Source of the DNA: Acholoe squamosa
Taxonomy: Eukaryota > Annelida > Polychaeta > Phyllodocida > Polynoidae
DNA length: 64,000 nt
NCBI GenBank assembly: GCA_949317995.1
Contig: OX439042.1
Location: 16,037,174-16,101,173 of the forward strand
Direction of reading: 5' to 3'
This document shows, piece after piece, positions 36,160 to 47,000 of this stretch. A program made the position numbers and the translations under genes. The notes under the pieces were generated by a model that searched no databases, had not been told where the DNA came from, and saw only the letters and a list, made by a program, of their open reading frames with translations. Position 1 is the first letter of the stretch. Every line of letters begins with the position of its first letter.

Positions 36160-38030
36160 CGCTCTTATAGCTCTTAGAACCAACCTATGTATTAATTTCA
36201 TAGATATCCTTTGATTAATACAAAATATGTTACAATTTATGGAATAATAAAATGGTATATCATAGAATACTCCCTCTCCCCCGAGAGAATGCGAAACTCC
36301 TTCATTTCGCCGAGGGAATGTACAATTTATACAATTTTTACCTTATTTTGGAGTTATATACTGTTTGTAAGGGGATTTGAAGTGATGGGGAGTGCTTCAA
36401 ATGCAATTTTTGTGGTAGAGCTTTGTCAGTATAAACAATTTTCTCCTGGGTATAAGTACATTTCCGAGTTTCTATATCTTACCATACCTGAGCTTATTTG
36501 CTTATGTAACATCAATTTTGGGTACAACTTTCCCTTTTTATGTACAACATACAATTTGGCAAATAGTGTGCCATTTTGGCATTCAATGTTCAATTTAGCG
36601 TGCAAATTGAACATAAATGACAATTTTAGTGTGCAAATTTACGGTTTCGCGTGTAATTGCGTTCAATTGACAATTTCAGTATGCAAATATATAATTTTTG
36701 CGTACATTTGGCAATTTAAGTGTGCAAATATATAATTTTCGCGTATATTTGGCAATTTTAGTGTGCAAATATATAATTTCGCGTACATTTGGCAATTTTA
36801 GTGTGCAAATATACAATTTCGCGTACATTTGGCAATTTTTGGTGTACAAATATATAATTTTTGTGTACATTTGACAGTTTTAGTTTGCCAATATATAATT
36901 TTGCGTTCAATTGATAGTTTCTGTATGTACATATATAATTTTGCGTACATCTTGGATACACATAGAAATGTTGATTTCTAAAAAAAAATCTGATTTCAGT
37001 GTATGAATTGGGTACAGACATACAGTATAATGTGCAACATACAATTCAAGTGTGTAAATTGGATACAAACTTACAATCTAGTGTGCAAACATACAATTTT
37101 AGTGTGCAAATTGGGTACAAGCGTACAATCTGGTGTGCAAACATACAATTTTGTGTGCAAATTGGGTACAAGCGTACAATCTGGTGTGCAAACATACAAT
37201 TTTGTGTGCAAATTGGGTACAAGCGTACAATCTGGTGTGCAAAAATACAATTTTAGTGTGCAAATTGGGTACAAACGTACAATCTAGTTTACACTCTACA
37301 ATTTTTGGGATTTGAGACAAATTTTTCCGAGGACCGGAAAAACAAAGTACTTTATGTACAATAGGCTTGTTTGTCTCTGAGTTACTCTTTGATTTTGCTA
37401 TATGGGTGTATTAATTGGCAATTTCGGCAGTGGGCCGCTGCTTAATTGACTTTTCCCTAGCCTTTTGAGTAAGTGTCCCTGAAAGAGATTATTTGGTGAG
37501 TATCTTAAGTAAACATTTTTCATGTCAACAATTTTTCTCAACAATTTTTTCCTTTTTTTTTTTCATTCGTTTTTCCAACAATTTTCTTGGACACCTAAAG
37601 TGTGTTACTCTAAGTAAATCTTGGCATATTATACAAGTGCTAGTGGGTACAAAAACTGTCTTAGTTATCTACCTGCATTCATGTATATTTGTGTTGGATC
37701 TGTACAATTTACAATTTTTAAATTGCAATTTCGCAATTTTGCGCGTATATGCGCGCATTAATCATCGATTTTTGTGAGAATACCATAGATTTTCATATTA
37801 TACATCAACAAGTGGCTGTGTATTTTTTCTAAAAAATTTTTCTAATACTTTGATAATTTCATTGATAGTGGAGGTGTGTCAGGAGTGAGATGTGAGTCTC
37901 CTCCCTGGTGTGCTCATGCAGTGGTGGCACTTGAGGTGTTAGGTGCCAGATTCTGGCATGTGTCTGTGGCAGTGCCTAGCTTGGTGTCAGTGGACAGTTC
38001 AGGGTGGGGGGGGGGGTGTGTGTGTGTCCA
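36160..38030 (-). other. Element A 3' region, AT-rich, unresolved LTR or internal sequence
   Basis: It lies between the proven LTR part and the env-like gene. It contains the tandem repeats at 36600-37310 and AT-rich sequence with a T/A-tract near 37555 and 37825. Open frames here follow the repeats and are not taken as genes. Confidence 0.5.
36600..37310. repeat. Tandem repeats in element A, 40-bp then 51-bp units
   Basis: The first part repeats TTTAGTGTGCAAATATATAA and TTTCGCGTACATTTGGCAAT with a period of about 40 bp. The second part repeats CAATCTGGTGTGCAAACATA and TTGGGTACAAGCGTA with a 51-bp period. Both share GTGTGCAAA and ACAATTTT blocks, so they are related. The 51-bp unit is a multiple of three, which keeps frames open and produces spurious repeat peptides. 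Confidence 0.85.
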
Positions 38031-38066
38031 TTTAAGGAGTGTGTGGCTGGTATTGGAGTATCAGTT
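38031..38066 (+). promoter_or_regulatory. Candidate core promoter opposite to element A
   Basis: A TATA-like TTTAAG at 38031 lies about 32 bp upstream of an initiator-like TCAGTT at 38061. A start ATG follows at 38095. The spacing suits an RNA polymerase II core promoter, but such short motifs occur by chance. Confidence 0.35.
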
Positions 38067-38094
38067 CCTCTCTGGAAATCACTGCTGTAGTACC

Positions 38095-38322
38095 ATGGCC
38101 CATCTACAAGCTCTCTTTGCTTTGCCTGTCCCCCAGTTGATGGAGGTGGGGAGTCCAGTTAGGGCCCTGGTTGAGTCTAACCAGACCATCCATTATGGGT
38201 ACATAGTGAGGAATTTCAAGGAGATCATTGAGCATGGTGATGTGATGGTCTGTAATTACTCCTGTCACTATTTCTTAGGCTCAGCCTTGCGTCGGGGGGG
38301 CCACTGTGGCCCTTCTGACTAG
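38095..38322 (+). CDS. Unknown small protein, first part, antisense to element A
   Basis: The ATG at 38095 lies in ACCATGG, an optimal Kozak context. The 75-residue frame begins MAHLQALFALPVPQL and looks like a folded protein rather than repeat translation, with a Tyr/Cys-rich middle (NYSCHYFLG). It ends at a TAG after a run of seven G at 38294-38300. The next frame (38306-38575) continues with similar character, so the two may be one gene joined by a frameshift or by an error in the G run. I do not recognise the family. It lies on the strand opposite to A's own genes and is followed by a histone-type stem-loop. A retroviral-type antisense gene or a captured host gene are both possible. Confidence 0.45.
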   Translation: MAHLQALFALPVPQLMEVGSPVRALVESNQTIHYGYIVRNFKEIIEHGDVMVCNYSCHYFLGSALRRGGHCGPSD

Positions 38323-38575
38323 GGCCTTGGGTAATATGGGTTTCTGGCCCATGGACTATAACTTAGGGCCGCGGGAGCGAGTGCTATGGGATTATCTGTT
38401 GGCGGCGTCCCTCCTCGATCTTGCGGCATCCGGGGATCCATCCACGGCTGCCGAGTATGGACTGGGGATGCTGGAGGCCCGGCTCGTTGAGTGGGAGCAG
38501 GATCACGGCCATATGTATGGCTCGGACTCGGACTCGGACTCTCCCATTGATGTTGAACCCGAGGATCTGTGGTAG
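38306..38575 (+). CDS. Unknown small protein, second part, acidic tail
   Basis: An 89-residue frame that opens just before the stop of the previous part. It has a predicted helical, Leu/Ala-rich middle (LLAASLLDLAA), a second helix (MLEARLVEWEQ) and a strongly acidic end made by repeated TCGGAC codons (GSDSDSDSP, then PEDLW and stop). One base fewer in the upstream G7 run would put it in frame with the first part. The acidic tail, the small size and the histone-like 3' signal 48 bases downstream suggest a compact gene. No family is recognised. Confidence 0.45.
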   Translation: MALLTRALGNMGFWPMDYNLGPRERVLWDYLLAASLLDLAASGDPSTAAEYGLGMLEARLVEWEQDHGHMYGSDSDSDSPIDVEPEDLW

Positions 38576-38622
38576 GATCCCGACTGACCGAAACCTAGGG
38601 TGTAAAAACCCGCCATCCCAAA

Positions 38623-38638
38623 GGCCCTTTTCAGGGCC
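38623..38638 (+). terminator. Histone-type mRNA 3' stem-loop
   Basis: GGCCCTTTTCAGGGCC gives a 6-bp stem with a TTTC loop, the metazoan replication-dependent histone consensus. AAA precedes it, as in histone genes. The purine-rich GAAAAG at 38651-38656, 12 bases after the stem, is placed like a histone downstream element for U7 snRNP. The 3' flank (GGCAAA) departs from the usual ACCA. It lies 48 bases after the stop of the small plus-strand frame and in the same direction. Confidence 0.6.
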
Positions 38639-38724
38639 GGCAAATTGTCCGAAAAGTTCTGAATACTGTCTCTGATGTGTTGTCTCCTGGTGGTGGACTG
38701 GGGGCAGCCTAGGCTGTGGGCAGT

Positions 38725-40539
38725 CTAGGCTGTTTCCACAGTCACCGGGGAGGGCTGGTGGTTTAGAAAATTAGCAATAGTCTGCATGTTTGACCTTGCG
38801 GTCTCCTCCTGTTGTTCGTCAATAATTATATCTGTTGTATTTTCCAGTGCTGTCATGGTCACCGGGCTGGTGCCACAATCATTCTGGAGAAGCATGGAGT
38901 AGTACAGTCCTTTGTTTTTAAGGGCTGGTATAGTACTGAACCTAGTGCGCCAAGGTAGGTGTATCACCTGAGGGAGGTGATAAGCAAATTCTCCTCTCTG
39001 TGTTGTTATAACTGCTGGTCCATTCCAGGTAAATATAGCCTTAGGTAGTGGGAAGGTTTTAACCACTATATCCTTATAGGTAGGGGCAGCTGCTGATTTA
39101 ATCTCATCAAATTCATGTGGTATTGGCCTCAAGGGTAGCGCGAAGTTTGAGTCTCCACAATATATTTTAAAATATATTGTGGGGTTTGTGCGCTTGGCCA
39201 CATTTTTCTTGCCACAGTGTGTCTGTGCAAATTTCTTAAGGTACTTCATTATTCTGTAGGCTGAGTAGATGGTCAGGGTGAATAATATAGCAATTATCAG
39301 GGTGTGGGTTTCCTGAATTGTGAGGAAAGGGGTGTGGGTTTCCTCTGTAGGGGTTAATTTGGTAGGATTCTTATCTGGGAGCAATTTGTGTAGGGGCAGC
39401 TCGTTGACTAGTCTGAATGCCTTGGCTGTAGGCAGGTAGGCTACAGTCCCTCCTAGTCTGTATAATTTGAGTAGTATGTATACTATAAAAATGTGAGCTG
39501 ATATCCCTAGGATGAGTGCTAAGCTTTGGAAGATTGGATGCTCTGTAACTCGACGTAGGTATGATTCCTCGTAGCGTGATTCCATTTCCTTATTAAGGTT
39601 GGAGGCATCTTTTAATACTGTTTTGGCAAAGGGCTCTAAATTCAGTTGAGTAATATCATCCATGATTGGATTTTCCTGTAGTTTTTCTAAGGTTCTAGAA
39701 AGGTTTACTACTGGGAAATTTGGAAGATTCTCTCTTTCATCTGGTTTGGTTTCAGAAATTTTGTTAAGTGCTGCCATGAATGGTAAATTAATTGTCTTGA
39801 GAATGTAATGAAATGATAAGGTTGAGTTACAGGGCAACCTTGTGTTTGGAAGAGAAAATTCTCCTACACTGATCGTGCACCCACAGGGTACACCTATGAT
39901 TGAGTAGGACTGGGCTTTTCGAGTTTCAGACGTTTTACCATGGCAGTTGATAAAGTAATGGGGTTCATTAGTAGTGACCAGATACTCATCTTCAGAAATG
40001 GAAATAGCATGGGTGGTAGGTGCTTGCAGTGGTGAAACTGTAAACTTGCAATGTTCCTTAATCTGTTGAGCCTGGTTAGTAAAAATGGCTACAGGGCATG
40101 TAGGCCTGTGTTTATAGATTCTACCATTTACATCTCTGCATACCTTTACTGTAGTACCTTCACATGCCTGCATATCTGCTGAGTCCAATTCGATAAATAA
40201 TGATTCATCGTAAGATACTGCTAGAAACTCAGTTGTGGTTTGTAATTTGGTGATTCCTCTGGTGGGGGTCTCCTGTGTGTCTATAGGCATGGGTGATGTA
40301 ATCATTTGGTACAGTTTGAAGGTTGAGGTGGTAGATTGTATTATAATGTCCAGATGAATATATATATGGTGAGCTGAGTAAGTGTATGAGGTCAGCTTCT
40401 GTGAATAATAGAAATCTAAGTCATTAATTGCGACTTGTGCTCCAGGGTGTGTGATCCTAAGTTTGTTATTAATGTCAATTAAGTATCTAGCAAGGTCTGA
40501 GGGTGGTACTATATCAGGGGTTAGGATTCCTGATGATAG
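38725..40539 (-). pseudogene. env: Element A env-like gene, C-terminal part (interrupted)
   Basis: About 604 codons read from the insertion point to a TAG at 38725. The part is Cys-containing ectodomain, with several cysteines (for example PCGCTISVGEF), then a membrane segment around 39470-39550 (AHIFIVYILLKLY), a linker, a second membrane segment around 39250-39310 (LIIAILFTLTIYSAY), a basic stretch and a long tail of about 130 residues. The first 14 codons of the longer open frame come from the LTR of element B and are not part of the gene. The frame agrees with the N-terminal part at 54407-55220 once the 4-bp duplication is discounted. The gene is broken only by the insertion. Confidence 0.8.
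40536..40539. other. Target-site duplication ATAG, left copy
   Basis: ATAG stands directly left of the LTR of element B and recurs at 54407-54410 directly right of element T. Neither B nor T alone has matching flanks. Confidence 0.8.
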
Positions 40540-40904
40540 TGTAGGGGCCGGTATCGTCGTATATATATTAGTGCCGTTCATCCGAGAGACGTGTTCGTGT
40601 GGTGCCTGTTCCTTCTATGCCAGCTAGGTGTCGCTTTGTGATACCCCGTTGGTACAAGAGGGGGCGGCACCATGCCTCGCGTCCAGCTCCTACTAAGGAG
40701 CCGGACGAGCGGCAGAAGGTGACTGGATCTAGTCCAGTCCAGACGCGCAGCCTAACCTGTAGACTAGAGTGGAATAAAGTCCTACCCGAGAGGTAGGGGT
40801 TTCTGGGGCTTTGCCCAACCCGAACTACTTGTGTTGTGTTGGTATTTCTAGTGGTAAGCGAGCCAAAGAGCCACCCAACATATAAGTCAATACGAACCAT
40901 TACA
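40540..40904 (+). repeat. Element B 5' LTR
   Basis: TGTAGGGGCC ... ATTACA, 365 bp, repeated at 53051-53415. It has a TATA-like TATATATATTA at 40560 and AATAAA at 40773. Short open frames in it have no supporting features. Only two base differences from the 3' copy were seen, indicating a recent insertion. Confidence 0.95.
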
Positions 40905-40905
40905 C

Positions 40906-40917
40906 TGATGCCGTGAC
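40906..40917 (+). other. Element B primer binding site, tRNA-His-like
   Basis: TGATGCCGTGAC begins one base after the LTR. A site for animal tRNA-His would read TGGTGCCGTGAC, so 11 of 12 positions agree. The A at the third base would mismatch the terminal CCA, so the copy may be slightly damaged or tolerate it. Confidence 0.55.
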
Positions 40918-41067
40918 CAGTTGGTTCGGGGGTGGTGCGCGGCCACATTGGCCGAAAGCCTCGGGAAACCCGAAGCGGATCCCCCCAGCCCTGGGCTAGA
41001 GGGATTCGAAGAGGATGACTTTACATCCCAGCATCTGTTGTTAGACTGGAAACCCAGTCAACAACAA

Positions 41068-44007
41068 ATGTATAATCCGGCGGGTGTCCGAACTGTTTTC
41101 TCGACACCTGGTCTGATGGACGGTGCCACAGGTGAGGGTATCGTAAACTTGTATCCGGGTACACCCCGAATGGGAGTACCGGATACGGGATTGTTCAAGG
41201 GAATAGTAAAACCCCCAACTTTAGACCTGAGTGATTGGTCCCAAGCTATAACTAGTAGACGCCAGCTGTGTCCTATTGTACCAGCAGGCTCGGCTAGCAA
41301 CTTGGGTACACCAGTGGCACAAAGCCCTGGAAAACGTACTGCGACCCTCCCAATAGCAGTACCGGATGGTGCAAACGAGGTACCCCCATTAATGACATCG
41401 TCGGACCATGAGAGCGATGATGTCAAAGCCATAAGGGACACAATAGTCCCAAGCATAAATGCGAAGAATAAGCCTAGGGGTGCCGAACCGAAAAGCTCGG
41501 AAAGGCATCACTTAGGCCGATCGCTAGATGAAGGCTTGTCTGACTCCATGTTTAATCCTGGAGGCAGTCGCAGGTCTATATACGGACGTCGGATGGGCCC
41601 TGGGTATAAAACTACCCCGGCCTATTTGAAAGCCAAAGAACAGGTAGAGTTACAAGCTAAGCGGCAACATGAACAATTCATGGCGGCCCAATTAAAAATA
41701 GAAGAGGAAACTAAGTCTCGGATCGGAAAATTACGTTCCGAGGAGCAGGAGGCGATTCTAAAAGAATCTGACCTAAAGTATCGTCTAACTTCGGCAACCC
41801 ATCGTTTGGAAAGGAAGGAGAGAGACGAACTCGAGAAAGAGAAAAGATTGGCTGAGTTGGAACTCGAAGAAGCCAATAGACTTAGAGCAATCGAAAAGGC
41901 TAGAGCCGAAGAAGTTGCTAAGGCCCGGGATGTAAACAGATTACAATCCGAGTTGCATGCTATGGAGGAGAAGCTGAAGAAACTTCAACTCCGAAAGGCG
42001 GAGACCGAGGCCAAATTGGTCTCGGAACAAGCCGAGATAAGGAAGGAGACCAACGAGTATCAAAGGTCTCAGAAAGAAAAAGGTGAAAAGTACCGCTTAC
42101 TAAAGGATACTTTTAAGCGGGAGGCTTTAGCCGCTCAGGAAGAACGAAACCGAGCTGTGGCGGAAAATGAAAAGATTCGATCCGAAATCTTAGCAGAAAA
42201 CGCACAGCTGAGGGAGGAACAGCGAAACCTGACCACAGATCTAGCTACCCTCACAATAAATAAGTCTGCCATGGAGAGTTATTTACAAGAGCAGGAGCAA
42301 GCGAATGCCCCTCCGGCGAGTAAGGACACAAACCCGAACTCGACTTTCGTTAAACAGGGCGACCCTGTCTCCTGTTCTACGCCGAAGCATCCGCCGTATA
42401 ATCCATTTGTCAATGATAATGCGACGCGGAATGTAGATCAAGGGGGAGTTTATATTAGAACCCAAGATAAACATGGCCGAACTAGTAGAGTCCGGATAAG
42501 TGAAGTGCCCATAGTTCACAATTTGGACCCGGACTATGTACCACGGGAAGCCTCTGACAGCAGTGCAGAGACTAACGGATTCCACATACATGTGGATCCG
42601 AGTGACAATGTGGGGTTGGGAGCTGGTAATGACAGCAACCAACCCAATCCATCAAACGATGGCAGTCATCCGACAGGTAACCAGCCTTCTAGCGGCGGTT
42701 ATCAAAGCACACAAGGAGGGGGCAGTACCCCGGGTCCCACAGGCTACAGTGGTACCTCGGGTCCTGGCCCTAACCAGGGTGGCGCGGGTTATACGAACCA
42801 CAGTGTCCCACAGTGGACGTATACTCAGCCACCACCACCACCTCCACCGGGCAATACGAGCTTCGGTGGTATAGGGAGCAACCGAACCTTGAATGAAACA
42901 AAGGCGGTTGAATGGAGCAAACAGCAATGCACTAGATTGATGTATGCTCATAATTCTGCCCGAAGGGTAGCCGTTATTCCAAAAGAATATGACGGTACTC
43001 GACCATGGAAAGAGTGGTTTGAAGACTTCATCGACGTGATGAATTGTAATGGGTGGACCCCATACAAGGCCAAGCCACATCTGGTAAGATGTCTGAAGGG
43101 CGGCCCGGGTCGCATGGCTGTAGAGCAATGGCGAACCTGGTACGGTCTCGTTGGAAGTTTTGAGCAGTTGGTAGAATCTGCTAGTGGACTGTTATGCAAC
43201 ATGGTCAAGGAGGACCCGATGGTCCGTTTCAAGAAGCGAACACAGAAGCCCAACGAAGCTTTTCGAGCATACGGTATGGAGCTCCATGCCCTGCTAAGCA
43301 AAGCCAGACCCGGTACTGAAAACCAGGACTGGTATATGGACGATCTGATTACCCAATTCGTCAAGGGTCTGAGAGACCAAGATGAGCAGGTTGCTGCCAG
43401 GGATGCCTGGAAAGAAGGCGTAACACTTCACGACATATTTAATGGTATAGATATGGCCGTGAAGAAGCGAACAATGTTAGCTGGTGACATACCGAATGCC
43501 AGCCGCTCGGCTCCCCTGGTATCGGTAGTCCAGCAGTCTGAGGTGCAAGTCCCCTCAGATGATTTTGAATTGATTGAAATCGAACAGGAGGACGGAACCT
43601 TCTGTTCGGTCCAATTAAGGAAGAATACTTCGGGCAGGAAGTATATTCCTAGGAAATCTTTTAATAAGCTAAGGGACTCAAGACCACCACCCGAGGTCAA
43701 GAGTGACCAGAAGGCTAGTGAGAAGGCATCCAAACCTTTAGCAAGCGCCGATAAATCGAAGGGTCAGTCCCCGGACATGACCAAACTTATGGAGGACATG
43801 TGTAAGAAAATTACAGATGCCATCCAAGCCAGTCGGCAGAGACCCCGAGTGGATCGCCGAACTGTAAAGTGTTTTAGATGCCAACGCATGGGACACTATT
43901 CGTCTGAATGTACCGCTGCTAAACCGGTAATGGCTGCCTTCTATGAACCCGAAGACAACGGCGAAGGAAGGGAGAACACTACGGATTCCACTGATGTGGA
44001 AAACTAG
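41068..44007 (+). CDS. gag: Element B Gag
   Basis: About 979 residues from the ATG at 41068. The frame is open back to 40921 but without an ATG. A charged N-terminal region leads into a long coiled coil (about 41640-42300, Glu/Lys/Arg/Leu-rich), then a Gly/Ser/Pro-rich linker with a run of nine prolines broken by a few bases, then a retrotransposon Gag core (about 42970-43340, with WKEWFEDFIDVMN). Near the C terminus is one zinc knuckle, CFRCQRMGHYSSEC (C-x2-C-x4-H-x4-C). Gag forms the particle and binds RNA. It is longer than usual because of the coiled coil. It stops at TAG where the pol frame begins one base back. Confidence 0.9.
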   Translation: MYNPAGVRTVFSTPGLMDGATGEGIVNLYPGTPRMGVPDTGLFKGIVKPPTLDLSDWSQAITSRRQLCPIVPAGSASNLGTPVAQSPGKRTATLPIAVPDGANEVPPLMTSSDHESDDVKAIRDTIVPSINAKNKPRGAEPKSSERHHLGRSLDEGLSDSMFNPGGSRRSIYGRRMGPGYKTTPAYLKAKEQVELQAKRQHEQFMAAQLKIEEETKSRIGKLRSEEQEAILKESDLKYRLTSATHRLERKERDELEKEKRLAELELEEANRLRAIEKARAEEVAKARDVNRLQSELHAMEEKLKKLQLRKAETEAKLVSEQAEIRKETNEYQRSQKEKGEKYRLLKDTFKREALAAQEERNRAVAENEKIRSEILAENAQLREEQRNLTTDLATLTINKSAMESYLQEQEQANAPPASKDTNPNSTFVKQGDPVSCSTPKHPPYNPFVNDNATRNVDQGGVYIRTQDKHGRTSRVRISEVPIVHNLDPDYVPREASDSSAETNGFHIHVDPSDNVGLGAGNDSNQPNPSNDGSHPTGNQPSSGGYQSTQGGGSTPGPTGYSGTSGPGPNQGGAGYTNHSVPQWTYTQPPPPPPPGNTSFGGIGSNRTLNETKAVEWSKQQCTRLMYAHNSARRVAVIPKEYDGTRPWKEWFEDFIDVMNCNGWTPYKAKPHLVRCLKGGPGRMAVEQWRTWYGLVGSFEQLVESASGLLCNMVKEDPMVRFKKRTQKPNEAFRAYGMELHALLSKARPGTENQDWYMDDLITQFVKGLRDQDEQVAARDAWKEGVTLHDIFNGIDMAVKKRTMLAGDIPNASRSAPLVSVVQQSEVQVPSDDFELIEIEQEDGTFCSVQLRKNTSGRKYIPRKSFNKLRDSRPPPEVKSDQKASEKASKPLASADKSKGQSPDMTKLMEDMCKKITDAIQASRQRPRVDRRTVKCFRCQRMGHYSSECTAAKPVMAAFYEPEDNGEGRENTTDSTDVEN
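43995..44007 (+). other. Gag-Pol -1 frameshift window, element B
   Basis: The pol frame opens after TGA at 43992-43994 and gag stops at 44005-44007. A -1 shift must therefore happen inside about 13 bases. They contain GGAAAAC just before the TAG, close to but not equal to a canonical slippery heptamer. A 14-bp palindrome, GGGGTGCGCACCCC, in GC-rich sequence lies about 120 bases downstream, too far for a classical stimulator. Confidence 0.6.
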
Positions 44008-47000
44008 TGGGGGTTGTATCAACGGCATCTGATACGACCCCATGGAAGAACGAATGCCAAAATGCTACCGGGGGTGACCCGGTGGAAGATTTCGAATCAA
44101 TAACACCTGGAGGCCGGGTGGCCGGGGGTGCGCACCCCTGCACCCTGGCCGGGGCCGGGGACCCTAGTGTTTATATGTATGAGGGTGAGCGTATGGAGGC
44201 GAGTGGCCACACTAGGGGAGAGGAAGGATGGATCAAAGAGTTGATCCGAGTGTGTGGGACATGCCTTCCCCCAAGTCATCCGTGTCTGGAATTCTTGAGA
44301 GGACTCGGATTGAATCTTGGTGATTCGGGAGACTTTCACCAGTTTACCAGTAACCCCTCACCCTTAGGGGGGAGACGGTGGTATGTACCCATATCTGTGG
44401 AAGGCCGGGTAGGAGAATTCTTGGTGGATACTGGAGCTAGCCATTCCTGTGTGTCCAAAAGGTTCTTCGACTCGGTGGCCAGCAGCCATGAGAACCTCAA
44501 AACAGGGGTAAATGCTTGCACGGCCGACGGAAGCAGTATGCATACATTTGGTATGACGTTTATGCCTATCCGTATAGGAGGCAAAGAATTCGTTCTTTCG
44601 CCAACTATAGCAGAGGTTAGTGATGACGGAATCCTCGGACTGGATTTTGCAAGTTTATACGGGGCCGTCTTGGACCGGAGGGACGGTATGATGAGTATAC
44701 GGAACCCGTATGGCTTGCATGTCCAATGCGTATTGAGACAGGTGTCTTCGGTCGCATCAGTGATACATACGGTGAAGATCCCACCGGGTACCACTTGCGA
44801 TGTCCTTTGTGGCGGGTCCATGGCTCAAAGGAATGAAACTGGAGTCTATGAACCCGATACGGTGTACTTGTCGCGTGTCGGGTTGGACTCAGTGGATACA
44901 TTAGTGGCTAATGCAGCTTGGACTGTATTACCCATGACTAACCGAAGTGGTTCAGTAGTCTATCTGAGGCGAGGCGACTGTATTGGGAGGATGAGCTCGG
45001 TAGAACATGTCGCCGAGGCAAAATTCAATAAACCACTGAACCCTGTTAGTAAGCATCCTTTGGATGAAGAATTCCAAAAGCTGATTGATCAGTCCGATTT
45101 AGAAAATACGGAAGATAAGGATTGCCTGTCGAAACTCCTACAGAAGTACGAGAGTGCTTTTGGTAGGGAGGGAGGACCGGTGGGTAGATCCGATAAGGTG
45201 TTGCACACCATAGATGTGGGCAACGAGAAACCTTTTAAAATTCCGTATCGTAGACTTCCTCTAAAGAAGAAGTTAATTTGTGAAGAGGAAATACAAAAAC
45301 AGCTAGACCTAGGGGTAATCGTGCCCAGCTCGAGTCCCTGGTCTAGCCCTGTTTGTATGACCACTAAGAAAGACGGTACAATCCGCTTCTGTGTCGATTA
45401 TCGGAAATTGAACGGTATAACAAAGAAAAACTCGTATCCTTTACCAAGGATAGACGAGACTTTAGATAGCTTGGGCGGGAACCAATGGTTCTGTACCTTG
45501 GATCTACAGTCCGGGTATTGGCAAATACCGATGCACCCCGATGACAAGGAGAAGACAGCATTCTCCAGTCATATGGGGCTATTCGAGTATAACGTCTTAC
45601 CCTTCGGATTGTGTAACGCCCCCGCTACATTCGAGGCTATGATGGAATCCTTACTGAGTGATCTTTTGTGGAAGAAATGCCTGGTTTACTTGGATGATGT
45701 GGTCGTGTTCGGCAAGTCGTTCAAGCAATGCCTGGTGAATCTGCAATTGGTCCTCGACCGGATACTATCAAACGGTCTTAAACTTAAACCCAAGAAGTGT
45801 AATTTGTTTAAGAAAACCATTACATACTTGGGAAGGATCATTACTCCTAACGGAGTGAGTGCGGATCCGGAAAAATTGGAAACCGTAGAGACTTGGGAAA
45901 GACCCACGAGTGCTAAGGAGGTGAGATCATTTTTAGGATTTTGTTCCTATTATCGTGATTTCATACCAAATTACTCTCGTGTGAGCTTCCCCATGCAGTG
46001 TCTAGCTCACTGGACTCCGGGTAGGGCACGGGACCCATTCCCATGGACCAGCGAGCAAGAAGAATCTTTTAATAAAATAAAAGATTTGTTTAGGAATACA
46101 CCAGTGTTGAAATATCCCACTCCCGAGGGACATTTCATCTTAGACACCGATGCGAGCAATGATGCAATTGGGGCAGCTCTCTCTCAGGTCCAAGAGGGAG
46201 TCGAAGTGCCGATAGCATTTGCTAGCAACACGTTAAGCAAGACACAGCGAAATTATTGTACCACCAAACGAGAACTCCTCGCTGTGGTGGTGTATACGAA
46301 GAAGTTTAAGCATTTCCTCTGGGGAAGTGACTTTACCTTAAGAACCGACCATTCGTCCCTTAGGTGGCTCCTTAATTTTAAGGACGCCGAGGGGATGATA
46401 GGACGATGGTTAGCTCATCTATCCGAATTCGGATTAGAGCATAAACAGATAGAGCACCGACCCGGTACTAAACATATCAATGCGGATGCCTTGTTGAGAC
46501 GACCCATCCGAAGGTGCCAGAATGCCACTTGTGATGACTGCGGGGCCCACAATGCTGTGGTAGCCGGGTTGGTATTTAATCATACCACCCCCCGTATCCC
46601 CTGGGAGGAGGCTGTGTGCAGCTATCTTGATTGGTCCCCGGAAACGATCAAGAAGTTCCAACAGTCGGATCCCACCACAACTCGCATAATGGAATACCTA
46701 CGGTCAGGTATTAAACCGGCAAGGCCGCTAGTATCCCTAGAGGATAGGGAGGCGAGGCGATTGCTAGCCCAATGGACCGAGCTAGAGATCCGAGACGGCA
46801 TACTGTGCAGGTGGAAGACAACTCCCACCAATGGTATGCTGTTGCAAATAGTGATACCCACCCCGATGAGGAGGGATATCATGTATTATTGCCATGGCCA
46901 TCAAACAAGTGGCCATTTCGGTAAGAAAAGGTCAATAGAGCGCCTACAAAGGCGTTACTACTGGCCTGGTATGAGAGGCGACCTGCTTCGGTGGATCGCC

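Noticed and set aside
36676..37320. Repetitive ORFs on both strands in the 3' part of A
   Set aside because: They follow the 51-bp and 40-bp tandem arrays, whose period keeps frames open.
40680..40770. A possible tRNA-like segment in the LTR of B (GGATCTAGTCC resembling box B)
   Set aside because: One mismatch in the box B core, no box A at the right distance and no cloverleaf. Not comparable to the T tRNA.
40568..40948. ORFs in the LTR of B, repeated at 53079-53411
   Set aside because: No domain, and on opposite strands. They are copied with the LTR.
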